Positions 19,020 through 27,374 of a DNA stretch of 64,000 nucleotides are shown piece after piece. Every line of letters starts with the position of its first letter. The stretch's first letter is position 1. The position numbers and the translations under genes were made by a program. The DNA is taken from assembly GCF_900100205.1 (NCBI RefSeq), contig NZ_FNEQ01000002.1, forward strand, positions 556,046 through 620,045. The letters run 5' to 3'. Origin of the DNA: Duganella sp. OV510 (GTDB lineage Bacteria > Pseudomonadota > Gammaproteobacteria > Burkholderiales > Burkholderiaceae_D). The notes beneath the pieces were generated by a model. That model did not search any database. It saw only the letters and a program-made list of their open reading frames with translations, and was not told the DNA's origin.

Positions 19020-19304
19020 CCACGACAGCGTCGCTCCATTGCAACACTCAGAAGCCCAAGAACGGCATCCGCAGGCGGCAGGACGACGGCCCTCGGACGA
19101 TGACCGGGCCAAGCCGGAAGGTATAGAGAGGATACGGCGGGCACCTACGCGTGGTGAAGGCGTGCTCCAGACCCAAACTGCGTGTGCAGGGGGCAAAAGG
19201 CGTGGTAGGTACGAAAATCCCCCGCCGTAAGGCGTGCTGGTTCCATTTCCGCCTCGGCCCTCCCCCATACAGAGAAGCACTCTTTTCGAGTGCTGTTTTT
19301 GTTT
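19020..19304 (+). ncRNA. Candidate structured RNA at the left island end
   Basis: No convincing gene lies between 18899 and 19320. The stretch contains nested complementary segments: 19133-19141 (TACGGCGGG) with 19221-19229 (CCCGCCGTA), and inside it 19143-19148 (ACCTAC) with 19205-19210 (GTAGGT). There is also a small CTGC-GTGT-GCAG hairpin within that loop and a GGCCC/GGGCC hairpin upstream. It ends in a rho-independent terminator on the same strand (19276-19304). This layout fits a small RNA; the family is not recognised and the 5' end is a guess. Confidence 0.4.
19276..19304 (+). terminator. Rho-independent terminator
   Basis: Stem AGCACTC (19276-19282), loop TTTTC, GAGTGCT (19288-19294), then GTTTTTGTTT. 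It terminates plus-strand transcription of the candidate structured RNA. Confidence 0.75.
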
Positions 19305-19322
19305 CTGGCCCAGGCAGCCACA

Positions 19323-19490
19323 GCACGCTCCCATATTATTCGCGATGACCTCCACACAGGACGTCTTGTAGCGGTGCTGGAAAACTTCCGCCCGCCTGCC
19401 AAGGAACCTCTGTATCTACTTTTTCAGGAACGCAAGCACATCCATCCGCGCGTTCGCGCGCTCATTGAATTTATGGAAGCAGGATTTTAA
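19323..19490 (+). pseudogene. LysR-family regulator, C-terminal remnant
   Basis: An open frame ending at the TAA at 19488-19490 encodes a string typical of the LysR effector-domain end: LHTGRLVAVLENFRPPAKEP, then LYLLFQERKHIHPRVRALIEF. The HTH and most of the binding domain are absent; upstream sequence is the terminator region. It is a leftover of a fourth LysR gene. The neighbouring NTF2-like/MBL/DsbA genes may once have been partners of it. Confidence 0.7.
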
Positions 19491-19532
19491 CCGAACTTCC
19501 CCTCCATACAGCGCGACGGTAACTGGACGGTA

Positions 19533-19934
19533 TTAGTCCTGCTCCGCCAGCATCGCCTGGTTGACTAGCAAGGTATCCGTGAACTGCTCAAAGAGCATCA
19601 CTTGCCCCTCCTTCAGTGTCCACAGGTGGACCACGCGCGCTTGCATTGCTTTGGCCGTGGCTCGGTAGATACCGTGGTAAGTTCCTACCCCGATAACGTG
19701 GTCGCCGCCGTCGATCAGGCTTTGCAGTGCGAAGCGATAGCCGATCCATTCCTTGCCCAGCACGGCGAACACGTTCTCTACCACCGCTTGCGGACCGACC
19801 CAGGTACCGGCGCACGGAAAGCCTGCCATCTCGGTCCAGCGCACCTGCGGCGACACATCGGCCATCATGGCGTCGATATCCCCTCGTGCCGATGCTTCGT
19901 AATGCGAACGAACAATGTCAATATTGGTTTTCAT
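19533..19934 (-). CDS. NTF2/SnoaL-like small protein
   Basis: 133 residues. Helical N-terminus (IVRSHYEASARGDIDAMMAD) followed by the curved-sheet pattern of SnoaL-like proteins (VRWTEMAGFPCAGTWVGP, GTYHGIYRATAKAMQAR, HLWTLKEGQVMLFEQFTDT). Such proteins are isomerases, cyclases or dehydratases, or simply binding proteins; the catalytic residues here are not diagnostic. Start ATG 19934 fits the domain; a longer frame runs into the upstream gene. It follows the MBL-fold gene by 4 bp, hence one operon. Confidence 0.75.
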   Translation of the reverse strand: MKTNIDIVRSHYEASARGDIDAMMADVSPQVRWTEMAGFPCAGTWVGPQAVVENVFAVLGKEWIGYRFALQSLIDGGDHVIGVGTYHGIYRATAKAMQARVVHLWTLKEGQVMLFEQFTDTLLVNQAMLAEQD

Positions 19935-19938
19935 TGGA

Positions 19939-20760
19939 TCATCCCCACTGCATTTCGCCGGTGGCGACCTTGGCGCCGATCTGCAGCGCAACGGCCATGC
20001 CAGCGTTCGGGTAGCGTTGGGTCATGGCGGCAATCAGCGCGCTGCTATCGGCGGCTTTGCGCAACTCCTCCTCGAATGCCACCAGATAGTCGCGGGTATA
20101 GCTGATCGCGCTGGCGTCCGCCGCCCCACCCTGGGCCATGTGGCCTGGCACGACGACGGCAGGCAGGCGCACTGCCATGGTATCGAGATTCTGCCGCCAC
20201 GCAGCACGGGCCGCAGTGCCTTGGGTATCCGCAGTCCACACATGAACGCCGGAAAACACCAGCACGCCGCCAAAGATGGCATTCAGCGAAGGCACCCAGA
20301 GGTAGCGGCGATTTGCCATACCGTCGGCATCGACGATCTCCATCGTCTGCCCTTCCAGCGTCAGCGTCGCGCCGTCAAAGGCTTCCGGCATCACAATATC
20401 CTTGAGGCTCTGAGGGCCGTTTTGTTTCAGCTGCGGCCCCCAGGTCGCCAGTTTCTTTTCGACGTTGGCCTGGATAGCAGCGATGGTCGGCGACGCTGCG
20501 ATGACCCTCGCTTCAGGAAAGGCCGCCAGGATAGGCTGCAGGCTGAAGTAGTAGTCGGGATCGCTTTGGCTGATGTAGATGGTGGTGAGTTGCTTGCCGC
20601 TGGCCTTGATGGCATCGGCCACGGCCAGACCGTCAGACAGCGTGAAGCCGCCATCGATCAGCACCGCCTCGCGTGTGCCGGAAATCAGTACAGGCGCGCG
20701 GAAAAAGCCGTGCTCGCCAGCGGGAAAATGCTTCCAGGTCAGTTCGGTAGTTGCAGTCAT
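19939..20760 (-). CDS. MBL-fold hydrolase homologue lacking the HxHxDH histidines
   Basis: 273 residues of the metallo-beta-lactamase fold: FFRAPVLISGTREAVLIDGG (strands 1-2), then the place where HxHxDH normally stands reads SQSDPDYYF, and later a conserved PGHM. Two or more of the metal-binding histidines are therefore Ser or Tyr, while Asp and the later His remain. It may be non-catalytic or use a different site. Start ATG 20760 follows AGGAGGATATCTC. It sits between the DsbA-like and NTF2-like genes on one strand. Confidence 0.8.
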   Translation of the reverse strand: MTATTELTWKHFPAGEHGFFRAPVLISGTREAVLIDGGFTLSDGLAVADAIKASGKQLTTIYISQSDPDYYFSLQPILAAFPEARVIAASPTIAAIQANVEKKLATWGPQLKQNGPQSLKDIVMPEAFDGATLTLEGQTMEIVDADGMANRRYLWVPSLNAIFGGVLVFSGVHVWTADTQGTAARAAWRQNLDTMAVRLPAVVVPGHMAQGGAADASAISYTRDYLVAFEEELRKAADSSALIAAMTQRYPNAGMAVALQIGAKVATGEMQWG

Positions 20761-20788
20761 GAGATATCCTCCTGGTTGATGGTTGCGG

Positions 20789-21427
20789 TTAGGCTGCTTC
20801 GATTTGGCGCAGTAGCGCCTGTGGATCTGAATTTCCCGGATCAAGATTGAGCAGCTGGCGCCTGCCACCGGATTCAAGCACCAGGGTAGGTACGCCACGG
20901 GCACCCAACTCCTGCATCAGTCGCTGCCCCTGCGCTACGCTGGATCGATATGCATTGAGCAGAGCAGCATCAGGCTGCGATAGCTGCGCGGCGGCATCTT
21001 CAAGTCCCAACGCCCGTAGCAAATCCGCTAGAACCGCCAGCGAAGTAACGTCGCTGCCATCGACGTAACGTGCATGCTGGATCGCCTTCAGTGCGTGGAA
21101 CACTTGCGCCGGGGCGCTCTGGGACACGGCGGTGAGCGCCAGCGTCGCTGGTCCGCTATCAAACATCTGAGACCGTCCAGACAGGACATGCTCACGATAT
21201 TGCGCTGAAAAAGGCTGCCCGGTCATGCTCAGAATGCGCTGATCGTTGGACCAGGCAAAGGCGGCGAAGGCCGCGTCCATCGGTCTGGCGCCAGCGCCGG
21301 AAAAGAGACCGGTCGGCTGTAGCCTGACGTTCAGGCCGGGGACCTTCAGCAACGGCGACACGAGGGGCGCAGCGCCGTAGCACCATCCGCACAGCGGGTC
21401 GAACAAGTAGTGCACGGTTTTGTCCAT
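20789..21427 (-). CDS. DsbA-family thioredoxin-fold protein (CGWC type)
   Basis: 212 residues, cytoplasmic (no signal peptide). The start VHYLFDPLCGWCYGAAPL carries a CxxC motif of the DsbA/FrnE group; the thioredoxin cis-Pro segment GARGVPTLVLE is near residue 175. These proteins are disulfide isomerases or glutathione-type transferases; a redox or detoxification role fits the neighbours. It is the first gene of a minus-strand set (DsbA-like, MBL, NTF2) and divergent from a LysR gene. Confidence 0.85.
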   Translation of the reverse strand: MDKTVHYLFDPLCGWCYGAAPLVSPLLKVPGLNVRLQPTGLFSGAGARPMDAAFAAFAWSNDQRILSMTGQPFSAQYREHVLSGRSQMFDSGPATLALTAVSQSAPAQVFHALKAIQHARYVDGSDVTSLAVLADLLRALGLEDAAAQLSQPDAALLNAYRSSVAQGQRLMQELGARGVPTLVLESGGRRQLLNLDPGNSDPQALLRQIEAA

Positions 21428-21463
21428 CTGACCTCCATAGTTGATGAACCCATTCTACGCAGT

Positions 21464-21519
21464 ATGTATTGACTGGAAAATACATCTACGCCTAACATAA
21501 TGTATGCCTAAAACATACA
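21464..21519. promoter_or_regulatory. Paired palindromes between the DsbA-like operon and its LysR gene
   Basis: Site 1: ATGTATT (21464-21470), 8-nt spacer, AATACAT (21479-21485). Site 2: TGTATG (21501-21506), 7-nt spacer, CATACA (21514-21519), overlapping the LysR start codon. Both share the ATGTAT core and fit the T-N11-A style of LysR sites; the second could give autorepression. Confidence 0.5.
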
Positions 21520-22445
21520 ATGACTCTGCTGCCGCCCAAGGTGGGTTAGGCAATCTTCGGCGCCTCACCTACTTTGTCGCCGTAGTGGAGACCGGCTCGT
21601 TCACGGCGGCTGCAGAGCGCCTCGGGATTACCAAAGCAGTGGTCAGCCAACAGGTTGCCCGGTTAGAAAGTGAGTTCCGCACTTCACTGCTGGTGCGGAC
21701 CACGCGCAGGGTGCAGCCGACTGAAGCGGGACAGGCCTTCTACTTGCGTTGCGCGCTCATCTTGCGCCAGGCCGAGGAGGCCTTTGACGAGCTGGCCGAA
21801 GGCGCGGCGGAGCCGTCCGGCACACTGCGACTGACTGCGCCCTTTGACTACGGCGTGGGCGTGGTGGTGCCTGTCATCGCGGCCTTCCGGCAACGCTACC
21901 CCGCATGCAAAGTCGACGCCATCCTCAGCGACCAGACGCTGAATGTTATGAACAGCAATATCGAACTGGCGATCCGCGTCGGCTGGCTGGCCGATACCAG
22001 CCTTCAGGCGCGACAGGTGGGCACGTTCAGGCAGTTGCTGGTGGCGTCTGCCAGCATGGCGCCGCGCGTCGCGCAGCTCCAGCAGCCGCAGGAGATTGTC
22101 ACGCTGCCGTTTATTGCCAATACTGCGCTCCATGAACATCGGAAATGGCGCTTCTCGCGCCAAGGAAGTGAACCTCAAGATGTCACTGTCGAGGCAGAAG
22201 TTTATCTGGACGCCACCCTCGCGGTACGTGAAGCCGTTTGCTGCGGAATGGGACTGTCAGTGTTGCCCGATTTTGCGATTGCAGACGATCTTTCAGCAGG
22301 CCGTCTGATCCAGGTGCTGCCGCAATGGCTGCTGCCGTCCGGTGGCATCCATGCGGTATTTCCTGCAGCACGCTACCGGCCGGCCAAGGTCCGCGCCTTC
22401 GTTGACCTGCTGGCAGCCTGGGAAGAGGACCGCCAAGGTGGTTGA
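21504..22445 (+). CDS. LysR-family transcriptional regulator (module 1)
   Basis: 313 residues: HTH (ETGSFTAAAERLGITKAVVS, QQVARLESEF, LVRTTRRVQPTEAG) and a type-2 periplasmic-binding-like effector domain. Divergent from the DsbA-like/MBL/NTF2 genes with only 76 bp between starts, so it most likely controls them. The first ~15 residues (PKTYNDSAAAQGGLG) are unusual before the HTH. Effector unknown. Confidence 0.88.
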   Translation: MPKTYNDSAAAQGGLGNLRRLTYFVAVVETGSFTAAAERLGITKAVVSQQVARLESEFRTSLLVRTTRRVQPTEAGQAFYLRCALILRQAEEAFDELAEGAAEPSGTLRLTAPFDYGVGVVVPVIAAFRQRYPACKVDAILSDQTLNVMNSNIELAIRVGWLADTSLQARQVGTFRQLLVASASMAPRVAQLQQPQEIVTLPFIANTALHEHRKWRFSRQGSEPQDVTVEAEVYLDATLAVREAVCCGMGLSVLPDFAIADDLSAGRLIQVLPQWLLPSGGIHAVFPAARYRPAKVRAFVDLLAAWEEDRQGG

Positions 22446-22478
22446 ATGCTAGCCGGCGCTTGCAACAACTTGTATTCC

Positions 22479-23126
22479 TCAGGCACGGATGAAGTTGTGC
22501 GTTGACAGCGCGCCGAACGGCAACGACGCTAGCGGGCCGCCGACATCGAGGGAGCCGAGGTCAACCGGGAAGAAACCGGCAGCTTCCATGACGGCGCGTA
22601 CCTCGGCCTTTGCCGCCGTATCGTCACCCGAGTAGAACAATACGCGCTGGCCACCAGCGGCTTCCGGTTCCGTTAGCACGTTGACGTCGTTGTGGTTAAA
22701 TGCTTTGACCACGCGTGCGCCTGGAACGAATTGTTGGATGATCTGGCTCGAGTGCTTGCCGCCGAGATCAACCGCTTTGATCCCGTACGCTGCCAGCGGA
22801 TTGCTCGGGTCGTTCGCGTCCGGCGAGGTTGCAGGATCGAAGAACTCCACCGGGTTGGTGCCGTCAATCACAATCCGACCGTTCCAGGCGGGCAGCTTGC
22901 CCAAGACTTTTTCCGTATCGATCCAACGCACCGCAATCAGCACCATGTCGGCACTTGCTGCCTCTTCCACGGTGCCAGCTTTGATTGATGGACCGAGCTC
23001 CTTGACCAGCTCCGCCAGCGAAGCCGGACCACGGCTGTTGGAGATGGTGGCCGAGAGCCCCTTTTTGGCGAGAATGCGGGCGAAGTTGGAGCCGAGAGCG
23101 CCTGAGCCAATGATGCCGATCGTCAT
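22479..23126 (-). CDS. NAD(P)-binding protein of the F420-reductase-like family
   Basis: 215 residues. Begins IGIIGSGALGSNFARILAKK (dinucleotide-binding GxGxxG) with SNSRGPASL after strand 2, as in NADPH:F420 oxidoreductase-like and ProC-like proteins. Later segments VIDGTNPVEF and VVKAFNHNDVNVL match that group. A betaproteobacterium has no classical F420 pathway, so it is probably an NADP-dependent reductase of another substrate. Divergent from LysR module 2 across 121 bp. Confidence 0.82.
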   Translation of the reverse strand: MTIGIIGSGALGSNFARILAKKGLSATISNSRGPASLAELVKELGPSIKAGTVEEAASADMVLIAVRWIDTEKVLGKLPAWNGRIVIDGTNPVEFFDPATSPDANDPSNPLAAYGIKAVDLGGKHSSQIIQQFVPGARVVKAFNHNDVNVLTEPEAAGGQRVLFYSGDDTAAKAEVRAVMEAAGFFPVDLGSLDVGGPLASLPFGALSTHNFIRA

Positions 23127-23184
23127 GATGTTTCCTTTAAAGTTAAGTGAATGAACCGTTTGCTGAGTTCCATTCTAGGGCTCC

Positions 23185-23218
23185 ATTGCTGATGGCGTTA
23201 GTAGCAATCGACTATAAT
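23185..23218 (+). promoter_or_regulatory. Candidate LysR site and promoter of module 2
   Basis: ATTGCT (23185-23190), 12-nt spacer, AGCAAT (23203-23208): a 6-bp inverted repeat directly upstream of a TATAAT element (23213-23218), about 30 bp before the LysR start. It fits an autoregulatory LysR site. Confidence 0.45.
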
Positions 23219-23247
23219 CAGTTTCAAATTTTTCTTGAAGCCATGCT

Positions 23248-24171
23248 ATGGAAACCCTCGCCAATCTGGAATCATTTGTACGCAGTGCCGAGAGTGGCAG
23301 CTTTTCTGCTGCAGCCCGCCGACTGGGCCTGACGCCGGCAGCGGTCAGTCGCAATGTTGCGCTGTTGGAGCGCAACCTTGGCGTGCGCCTCTTCGCGCGC
23401 AGCACGCGCGGTCTGACGTTGAGTGAAGCGGGTGAGCGTTTTCGACTCTCCGTACAGAGAGGACTCGACAGCATTGAGGAAGCCATCGCCGACATCAAGG
23501 TCAATGCTGGACAACCGGCCGGGGTGTTGAAGCTGAGCGCAGCGCCAGGATTTGGGATGGATTTTTTGTTACCGCTGATGCCGGCGTTTCTCGAACGCTA
23601 TCCAGGCGTCACGCCCGACTGGGTTTTCGACAGCCGGCCGATGGACCTGATCGCGGGTGGTTTTGATGCAGCCATCGGCGCGGGATTCGAGCTGCCTCCG
23701 GGGATGGTGGCGCGTGAACTGGCGCGCATCCATCTGATTGCCGTGGCAGCGCCAGCGCTGTTACAAGGCCAGCGTCGTCCGAAAGACCCCGCCGGACTTG
23801 CTGAGTTGCCCGGCGTCGTGATGCGCTCACCATCGACCGGCCGCATGCGGACGCAAGTCATGCGCAACCACGCCGGCGTCGAAGTCACAGCGAAACAGCG
23901 CGCTGTCATGCTGGTCAACGATCCGGATGCACTCAGCCGCGCCGTAGTGCTGGGTCTCGGGGTCGGGCTGATACCGGTGCCACACGCAGCGCCCCATCTG
24001 GAAAGCGGTGCGCTGGTGCGTTTGCTGCCAGGCTGGTATGGCGACGTCGGACCGATCTCGCTGTATTTCACCAGTCAGAAACTGCTGCCAGCGAAGACGC
24101 GTGTCTTTGTTGATTTTGTGGTCGAGGCATTCAGGATGCAGAAGCTACCGCAACTTCTGTCTGCGAAATAG
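23248..24171 (+). CDS. LysR-family transcriptional regulator (module 2)
   Basis: 307 residues with HTH ESGSFSAAARRLGLTPAAVS and RNVALLERNLGVRLF, followed by the CrgA/DhcR-like effector domain (PAGVLKLSAAPGFG, FDSRPMDLIAGGFDAAIGAG). It is divergent from the F420-reductase-like gene and convergent with the old yellow enzyme. The regulated unit is most likely the reductase. Confidence 0.88.
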   Translation: METLANLESFVRSAESGSFSAAARRLGLTPAAVSRNVALLERNLGVRLFARSTRGLTLSEAGERFRLSVQRGLDSIEEAIADIKVNAGQPAGVLKLSAAPGFGMDFLLPLMPAFLERYPGVTPDWVFDSRPMDLIAGGFDAAIGAGFELPPGMVARELARIHLIAVAAPALLQGQRRPKDPAGLAELPGVVMRSPSTGRMRTQVMRNHAGVEVTAKQRAVMLVNDPDALSRAVVLGLGVGLIPVPHAAPHLESGALVRLLPGWYGDVGPISLYFTSQKLLPAKTRVFVDFVVEAFRMQKLPQLLSAK

Positions 24172-24202
24172 CCGCTTTCCACTGAAACGCTACCCCTGCA
24201 GG

Positions 24203-25300
24203 CTAAAGACAAGCCAACGAAGCCGGGTTAAACGGCATAATCTCAGAGAACTTATCGCGCCGGATCTTTGTCGGCCAATCAGCATCGGCAATTAGCGCCC
24301 GGCCGACAGCGACCAAATCGAATTCACGACGTTGCAGTCGTCTTTCCAGGTCACCAAGGTCGCTGACCGCTGCACTTTCCCCCTTGAACGCATGGGTAAA
24401 GTCCTTACCCTGTAGTCCCACAGAGCCAACCGTGATGGTGGGCTTGCCTGTGATCTTCTTGGCCCAACCTGCCAGATTGAGGTGGGAGCGATTGAACTCC
24501 GGCTCCCAGAAGCGGCGCGTAGAGCAGTGAAAGATGTCCACGCCGGCCAACGCCAGCGGCTCCAGTAACGCGGACAGTTCCAAGGGATTCGTCGCCAGTC
24601 TGGCGTGGTAGTCCTGCTGTTTCCACTGCGAAACGCGAAATATGATGTTGAAGTCCGATCCAACGCGTTGGCGCACCGCATGGACAACTTCCCTTGCGAA
24701 TCTGGTGCGGTCAACGATGTCGCCGCCATATCGATCAGTGCGTCGATTGGATTGCGCCCAGAAGAACTGGTCGAGCAGATAACCATGGGCGCCATGTAAT
24801 TCGATTGCGTCGAAACCAATTTCCTTGGCCTTCGCTGCGGCACTGGCAAAGGCACTGATCGTGTCGGCGATGTCAGCGTCGGTCATTGGCGCCGACACCT
24901 CATCGCCGGAGGCTGACAAACCAGAAGGTCCTTCGGATGGACTGCCGGGATTGGGGCCGGAACCAGGCTCTCGCGCCATGCCCATATGCCACAGTTGCGG
25001 CGCAATTTTGCCACCGGCTGCATGAACTTCCCCAACCACGCGCGCCCAGGCGTCCAGGCTTTCGCGTGTGTGAAAGTTAGGGATAGCCGTGTCGTTCGAC
25101 GCGCTTGGCCGGTTGATGGTCGTACCTTCTGTGATGATGAGCCCGACACCACCTTCTACACGGCGGCGGTAGTATGCAGCTACCTCATCCGTCGGCACAC
25201 CGTTCGGCGACCGGGCACGGGTCATGGGCGCCATGACGATGCGGTTTTCCAATGAGAGTGTCTTGTTGCGGAATGTCGAAAACAGCGGATTGGATGGCAT
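24203..25300 (-). CDS. Old yellow enzyme (FMN-dependent alkene reductase, NemA-like)
   Basis: 365 residues, a TIM barrel of the OYE family: MAPMTRARS at the FMN site, GVGLIITEGTTI, LWHMG, FDAIELHGAHGYLLDQFF and FDLVAVGRALIADADW. OYEs reduce activated C=C bonds and nitro or N-ethylmaleimide-type electrophiles with NAD(P)H. In many bacteria they are induced by electrophiles through nearby regulators. It forms a minus-strand pair with the upstream alpha/beta hydrolase, with 73 bp between them. Confidence 0.93.
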   Translation of the reverse strand: MPSNPLFSTFRNKTLSLENRIVMAPMTRARSPNGVPTDEVAAYYRRRVEGGVGLIITEGTTINRPSASNDTAIPNFHTRESLDAWARVVGEVHAAGGKIAPQLWHMGMAREPGSGPNPGSPSEGPSGLSASGDEVSAPMTDADIADTISAFASAAAKAKEIGFDAIELHGAHGYLLDQFFWAQSNRRTDRYGGDIVDRTRFAREVVHAVRQRVGSDFNIIFRVSQWKQQDYHARLATNPLELSALLEPLALAGVDIFHCSTRRFWEPEFNRSHLNLAGWAKKITGKPTITVGSVGLQGKDFTHAFKGESAAVSDLGDLERRLQRREFDLVAVGRALIADADWPTKIRRDKFSEIMPFNPASLACL

Positions 25301-25373
25301 GATGATCTCGGTCGGTGTCGGTGCGATTGCGCAGGTCGGTCTTGCCCGGCGTTGAAAAAGCAGGTGTCCCCGG

Positions 25374-26297
25374 TTATTGGTTGGGGCTTACGGTTTCAGA
25401 AATAAACCGTGCAGACTCGCGCAGTGCTTGCTCTGCTTCCGGCAAGAAGCTCTGGAAAAAATGCCAGGCATGGGGCATATGTGGCCACACTTCCAGATTG
25501 ACCCGCACACGGTTCTCGGCCAAGTGACTGGCCAGGCGCATGGCATCGCTAAGCATCAGTTCGTTCTCGCCGATCTGTACCAGGATCGGTGGCAGTCCGG
25601 TGACGTCGGCGAATACCGGCGAGGCCAATGGGTGGTTCGGCAACGCCCCTGCGAGGAAGGTCCGGGCCAGCAGGTCCAGCAACGGCTTGGTGTTGAGCGG
25701 ATCGAGACCTTCACGATTCGTCATTGACGCACCAGTGTGCTCCAGGTTGGCCCAAGGCGAAATGGCGACGCCAGCGGCCGGTAGCGGCAGTCCCTTTTGC
25801 TTGGCAGCGACCATCACGCTGACCACCATGGCGCCACCAGCAGACTCACCCGCGAAGGCAATTTTCCGTGCCGGGATACCTTGTTCCAGCAACCATTCGT
25901 AGGCGCGCAGACCATCGTCAATTGCCGCAGGGAAGGGATGCTCTGGGGCGAGGCGGTAATCGGGGATGTAGACGCGGGCGCCGAGCAGCTTGGCGTAGTT
26001 GCCGCCGATGCCGCGATATCCGGCCGGCTCACCGACTATATAGGCGCCGCCATGAATATAGACCAGGACAAGGTCGGAATCTTGTACCTCGGGCAGCACC
26101 AGCGTAGCCGGCACGCCCCCCATGTCGACCTCTTCAAACCGCACGCCTTGCGGCGGCTTCTGCTGCGCCTGAAATGCGGTGTACGAAGCGCGCACCTGGC
26201 CCATTGATGCAGTTTCGTCGCTGCCGCTCAGGACCGGCACCAGGTTGACCAGGCTGTCTGCCCAGCCGCTCATTGCTTGTGTTAATGGTTGATTCAT
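25374..26297 (-). CDS. Alpha/beta hydrolase, hormone-sensitive-lipase type
   Basis: 307 residues. Carries the HSL oxyanion motif VYIHGGAYIVG and the nucleophile elbow FAGESAGGAMV, plus PILVQIGENELM (acid) and PHMPHAWHFF (His). It should hydrolyse small esters or lactones. Two adjacent ATGs exist (26300 and 26297); AGGA upstream gives better spacing to 26297. Divergent from LysR module 3 and upstream of the OYE gene on the same strand. Confidence 0.88.
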   Translation of the reverse strand: MNQPLTQAMSGWADSLVNLVPVLSGSDETASMGQVRASYTAFQAQQKPPQGVRFEEVDMGGVPATLVLPEVQDSDLVLVYIHGGAYIVGEPAGYRGIGGNYAKLLGARVYIPDYRLAPEHPFPAAIDDGLRAYEWLLEQGIPARKIAFAGESAGGAMVVSVMVAAKQKGLPLPAAGVAISPWANLEHTGASMTNREGLDPLNTKPLLDLLARTFLAGALPNHPLASPVFADVTGLPPILVQIGENELMLSDAMRLASHLAENRVRVNLEVWPHMPHAWHFFQSFLPEAEQALRESARFISETVSPNQ

Positions 26298-26355
26298 CAT
26301 TATCCTCGGTTATTTGCTTCCAATCGAAACGAATTGAGATATTATCCAAAGGATT

Positions 26356-26372
26356 GGGGAATGTGCTTCCCC
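26356..26372. promoter_or_regulatory. Palindrome in the hydrolase/LysR divergent region
   Basis: GGGGAA (26356-26361), 5-nt spacer, TTCCCC (26367-26372), 53 bp before the LysR module 3 start. Candidate operator for that regulator. Confidence 0.4.
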
Positions 26373-26424
26373 ACACAGCGGCCTTGCCGCATCGCCCATA
26401 CACCGTGGCTGGAAAGGCCTATCC

Positions 26425-27336
26425 ATGGAAGTGACTAACCTGAATGACATTGCCGCCTTCGCCAGCGTGGTGAAGCATGGCAGCTATACGATGGCGGCTA
26501 AGCAATTAGGTCTGACCCGCTCGGCCATCGGAAAATCGGTGGTGCGTCTGGAGCAGCGCCTGCAGGTCCGGCTGCTCAACCGGACCACCAGGAGTCTGAG
26601 TTTGACCGATGACGGCAGGATGCTATACGAGACGTGTGTCACCATTTTGGAGGAGTTAGAAGCGGTGGAGAGCGCGCTGGCACAACGTAGCGGCACGCCC
26701 CAAGGTCAGCTGCGTATCAGTCTGCCGGTCGCCCTGGGCCGCTTGCATGTCATGCCAGTGATTGCCACGTTCCTGAAAAAATGGGAAACGGTTACGATCG
26801 ACGCGAGTCTGTCCGATCGCGTAGTGGATTTAATTGATGAGCGGTTCGATCTGGCAGTCAGGATCGGCATCCCCAAGGATGATTCTCGACTGTTGACGCG
26901 CACCGTTGCGCACCAGCAGATGATCACCTGCGCCGCACCGGAGTACCTGCTTCGCCATGGACAACCGTTATCGCCGAAGGATCTGCAAGCATTCCGATGC
27001 CTGCATTTTGTTGCAGAGGGACGAGTTTTACCATGGAACTTCCGCTACGCTGACACGAAAGTTTCCCTCGTCAATGAGGGAGCACTGCATCTGGATAACG
27101 CGGAAGCGATCAAAGTTGCAGTCATGGCTGGCCTTGGCATCGCGAAACTACCCAGCTACATCGTGGCAGAAGAGCTGCGCAACGGATCGCTGCAAACGGT
27201 GTTGGCCGAATTTTCCGAGGAGCCAGAACCCATCCGTGTCGTTTATCCTAGCAAACGGCATATATCTCCAAAAATCCGTTTCTTTATTGACGAGCTGGTC
27301 AGTCATTGGCAACCTGCTCCATGGGCGTTCGTTTAA
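26425..27336 (+). CDS. LysR-family transcriptional regulator (module 3)
   Basis: 303 residues with HTH KHGSYTMAAKQLGLTRSAIG and VRLEQRLQVRLLNRTTRS and a complete effector domain (PQGQLRISLPVALGRLHVMP). Divergent from the alpha/beta hydrolase-OYE pair across ~127 bp, so it probably controls both. It ends just before the IS66 element. Confidence 0.88.
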   Translation: MEVTNLNDIAAFASVVKHGSYTMAAKQLGLTRSAIGKSVVRLEQRLQVRLLNRTTRSLSLTDDGRMLYETCVTILEELEAVESALAQRSGTPQGQLRISLPVALGRLHVMPVIATFLKKWETVTIDASLSDRVVDLIDERFDLAVRIGIPKDDSRLLTRTVAHQQMITCAAPEYLLRHGQPLSPKDLQAFRCLHFVAEGRVLPWNFRYADTKVSLVNEGALHLDNAEAIKVAVMAGLGIAKLPSYIVAEELRNGSLQTVLAEFSEEPEPIRVVYPSKRHISPKIRFFIDELVSHWQPAPWAFV

Positions 27337-27374
27337 TCGATGATGGCATCACACCGCTGGGAAGCGGCGTCATC

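Noticed and set aside
18961..19355. Several short open frames in both directions at the left island end
   Set aside because: They overlap each other over GC-rich structured sequence with no convincing protein features. The RNA explanation fits better.
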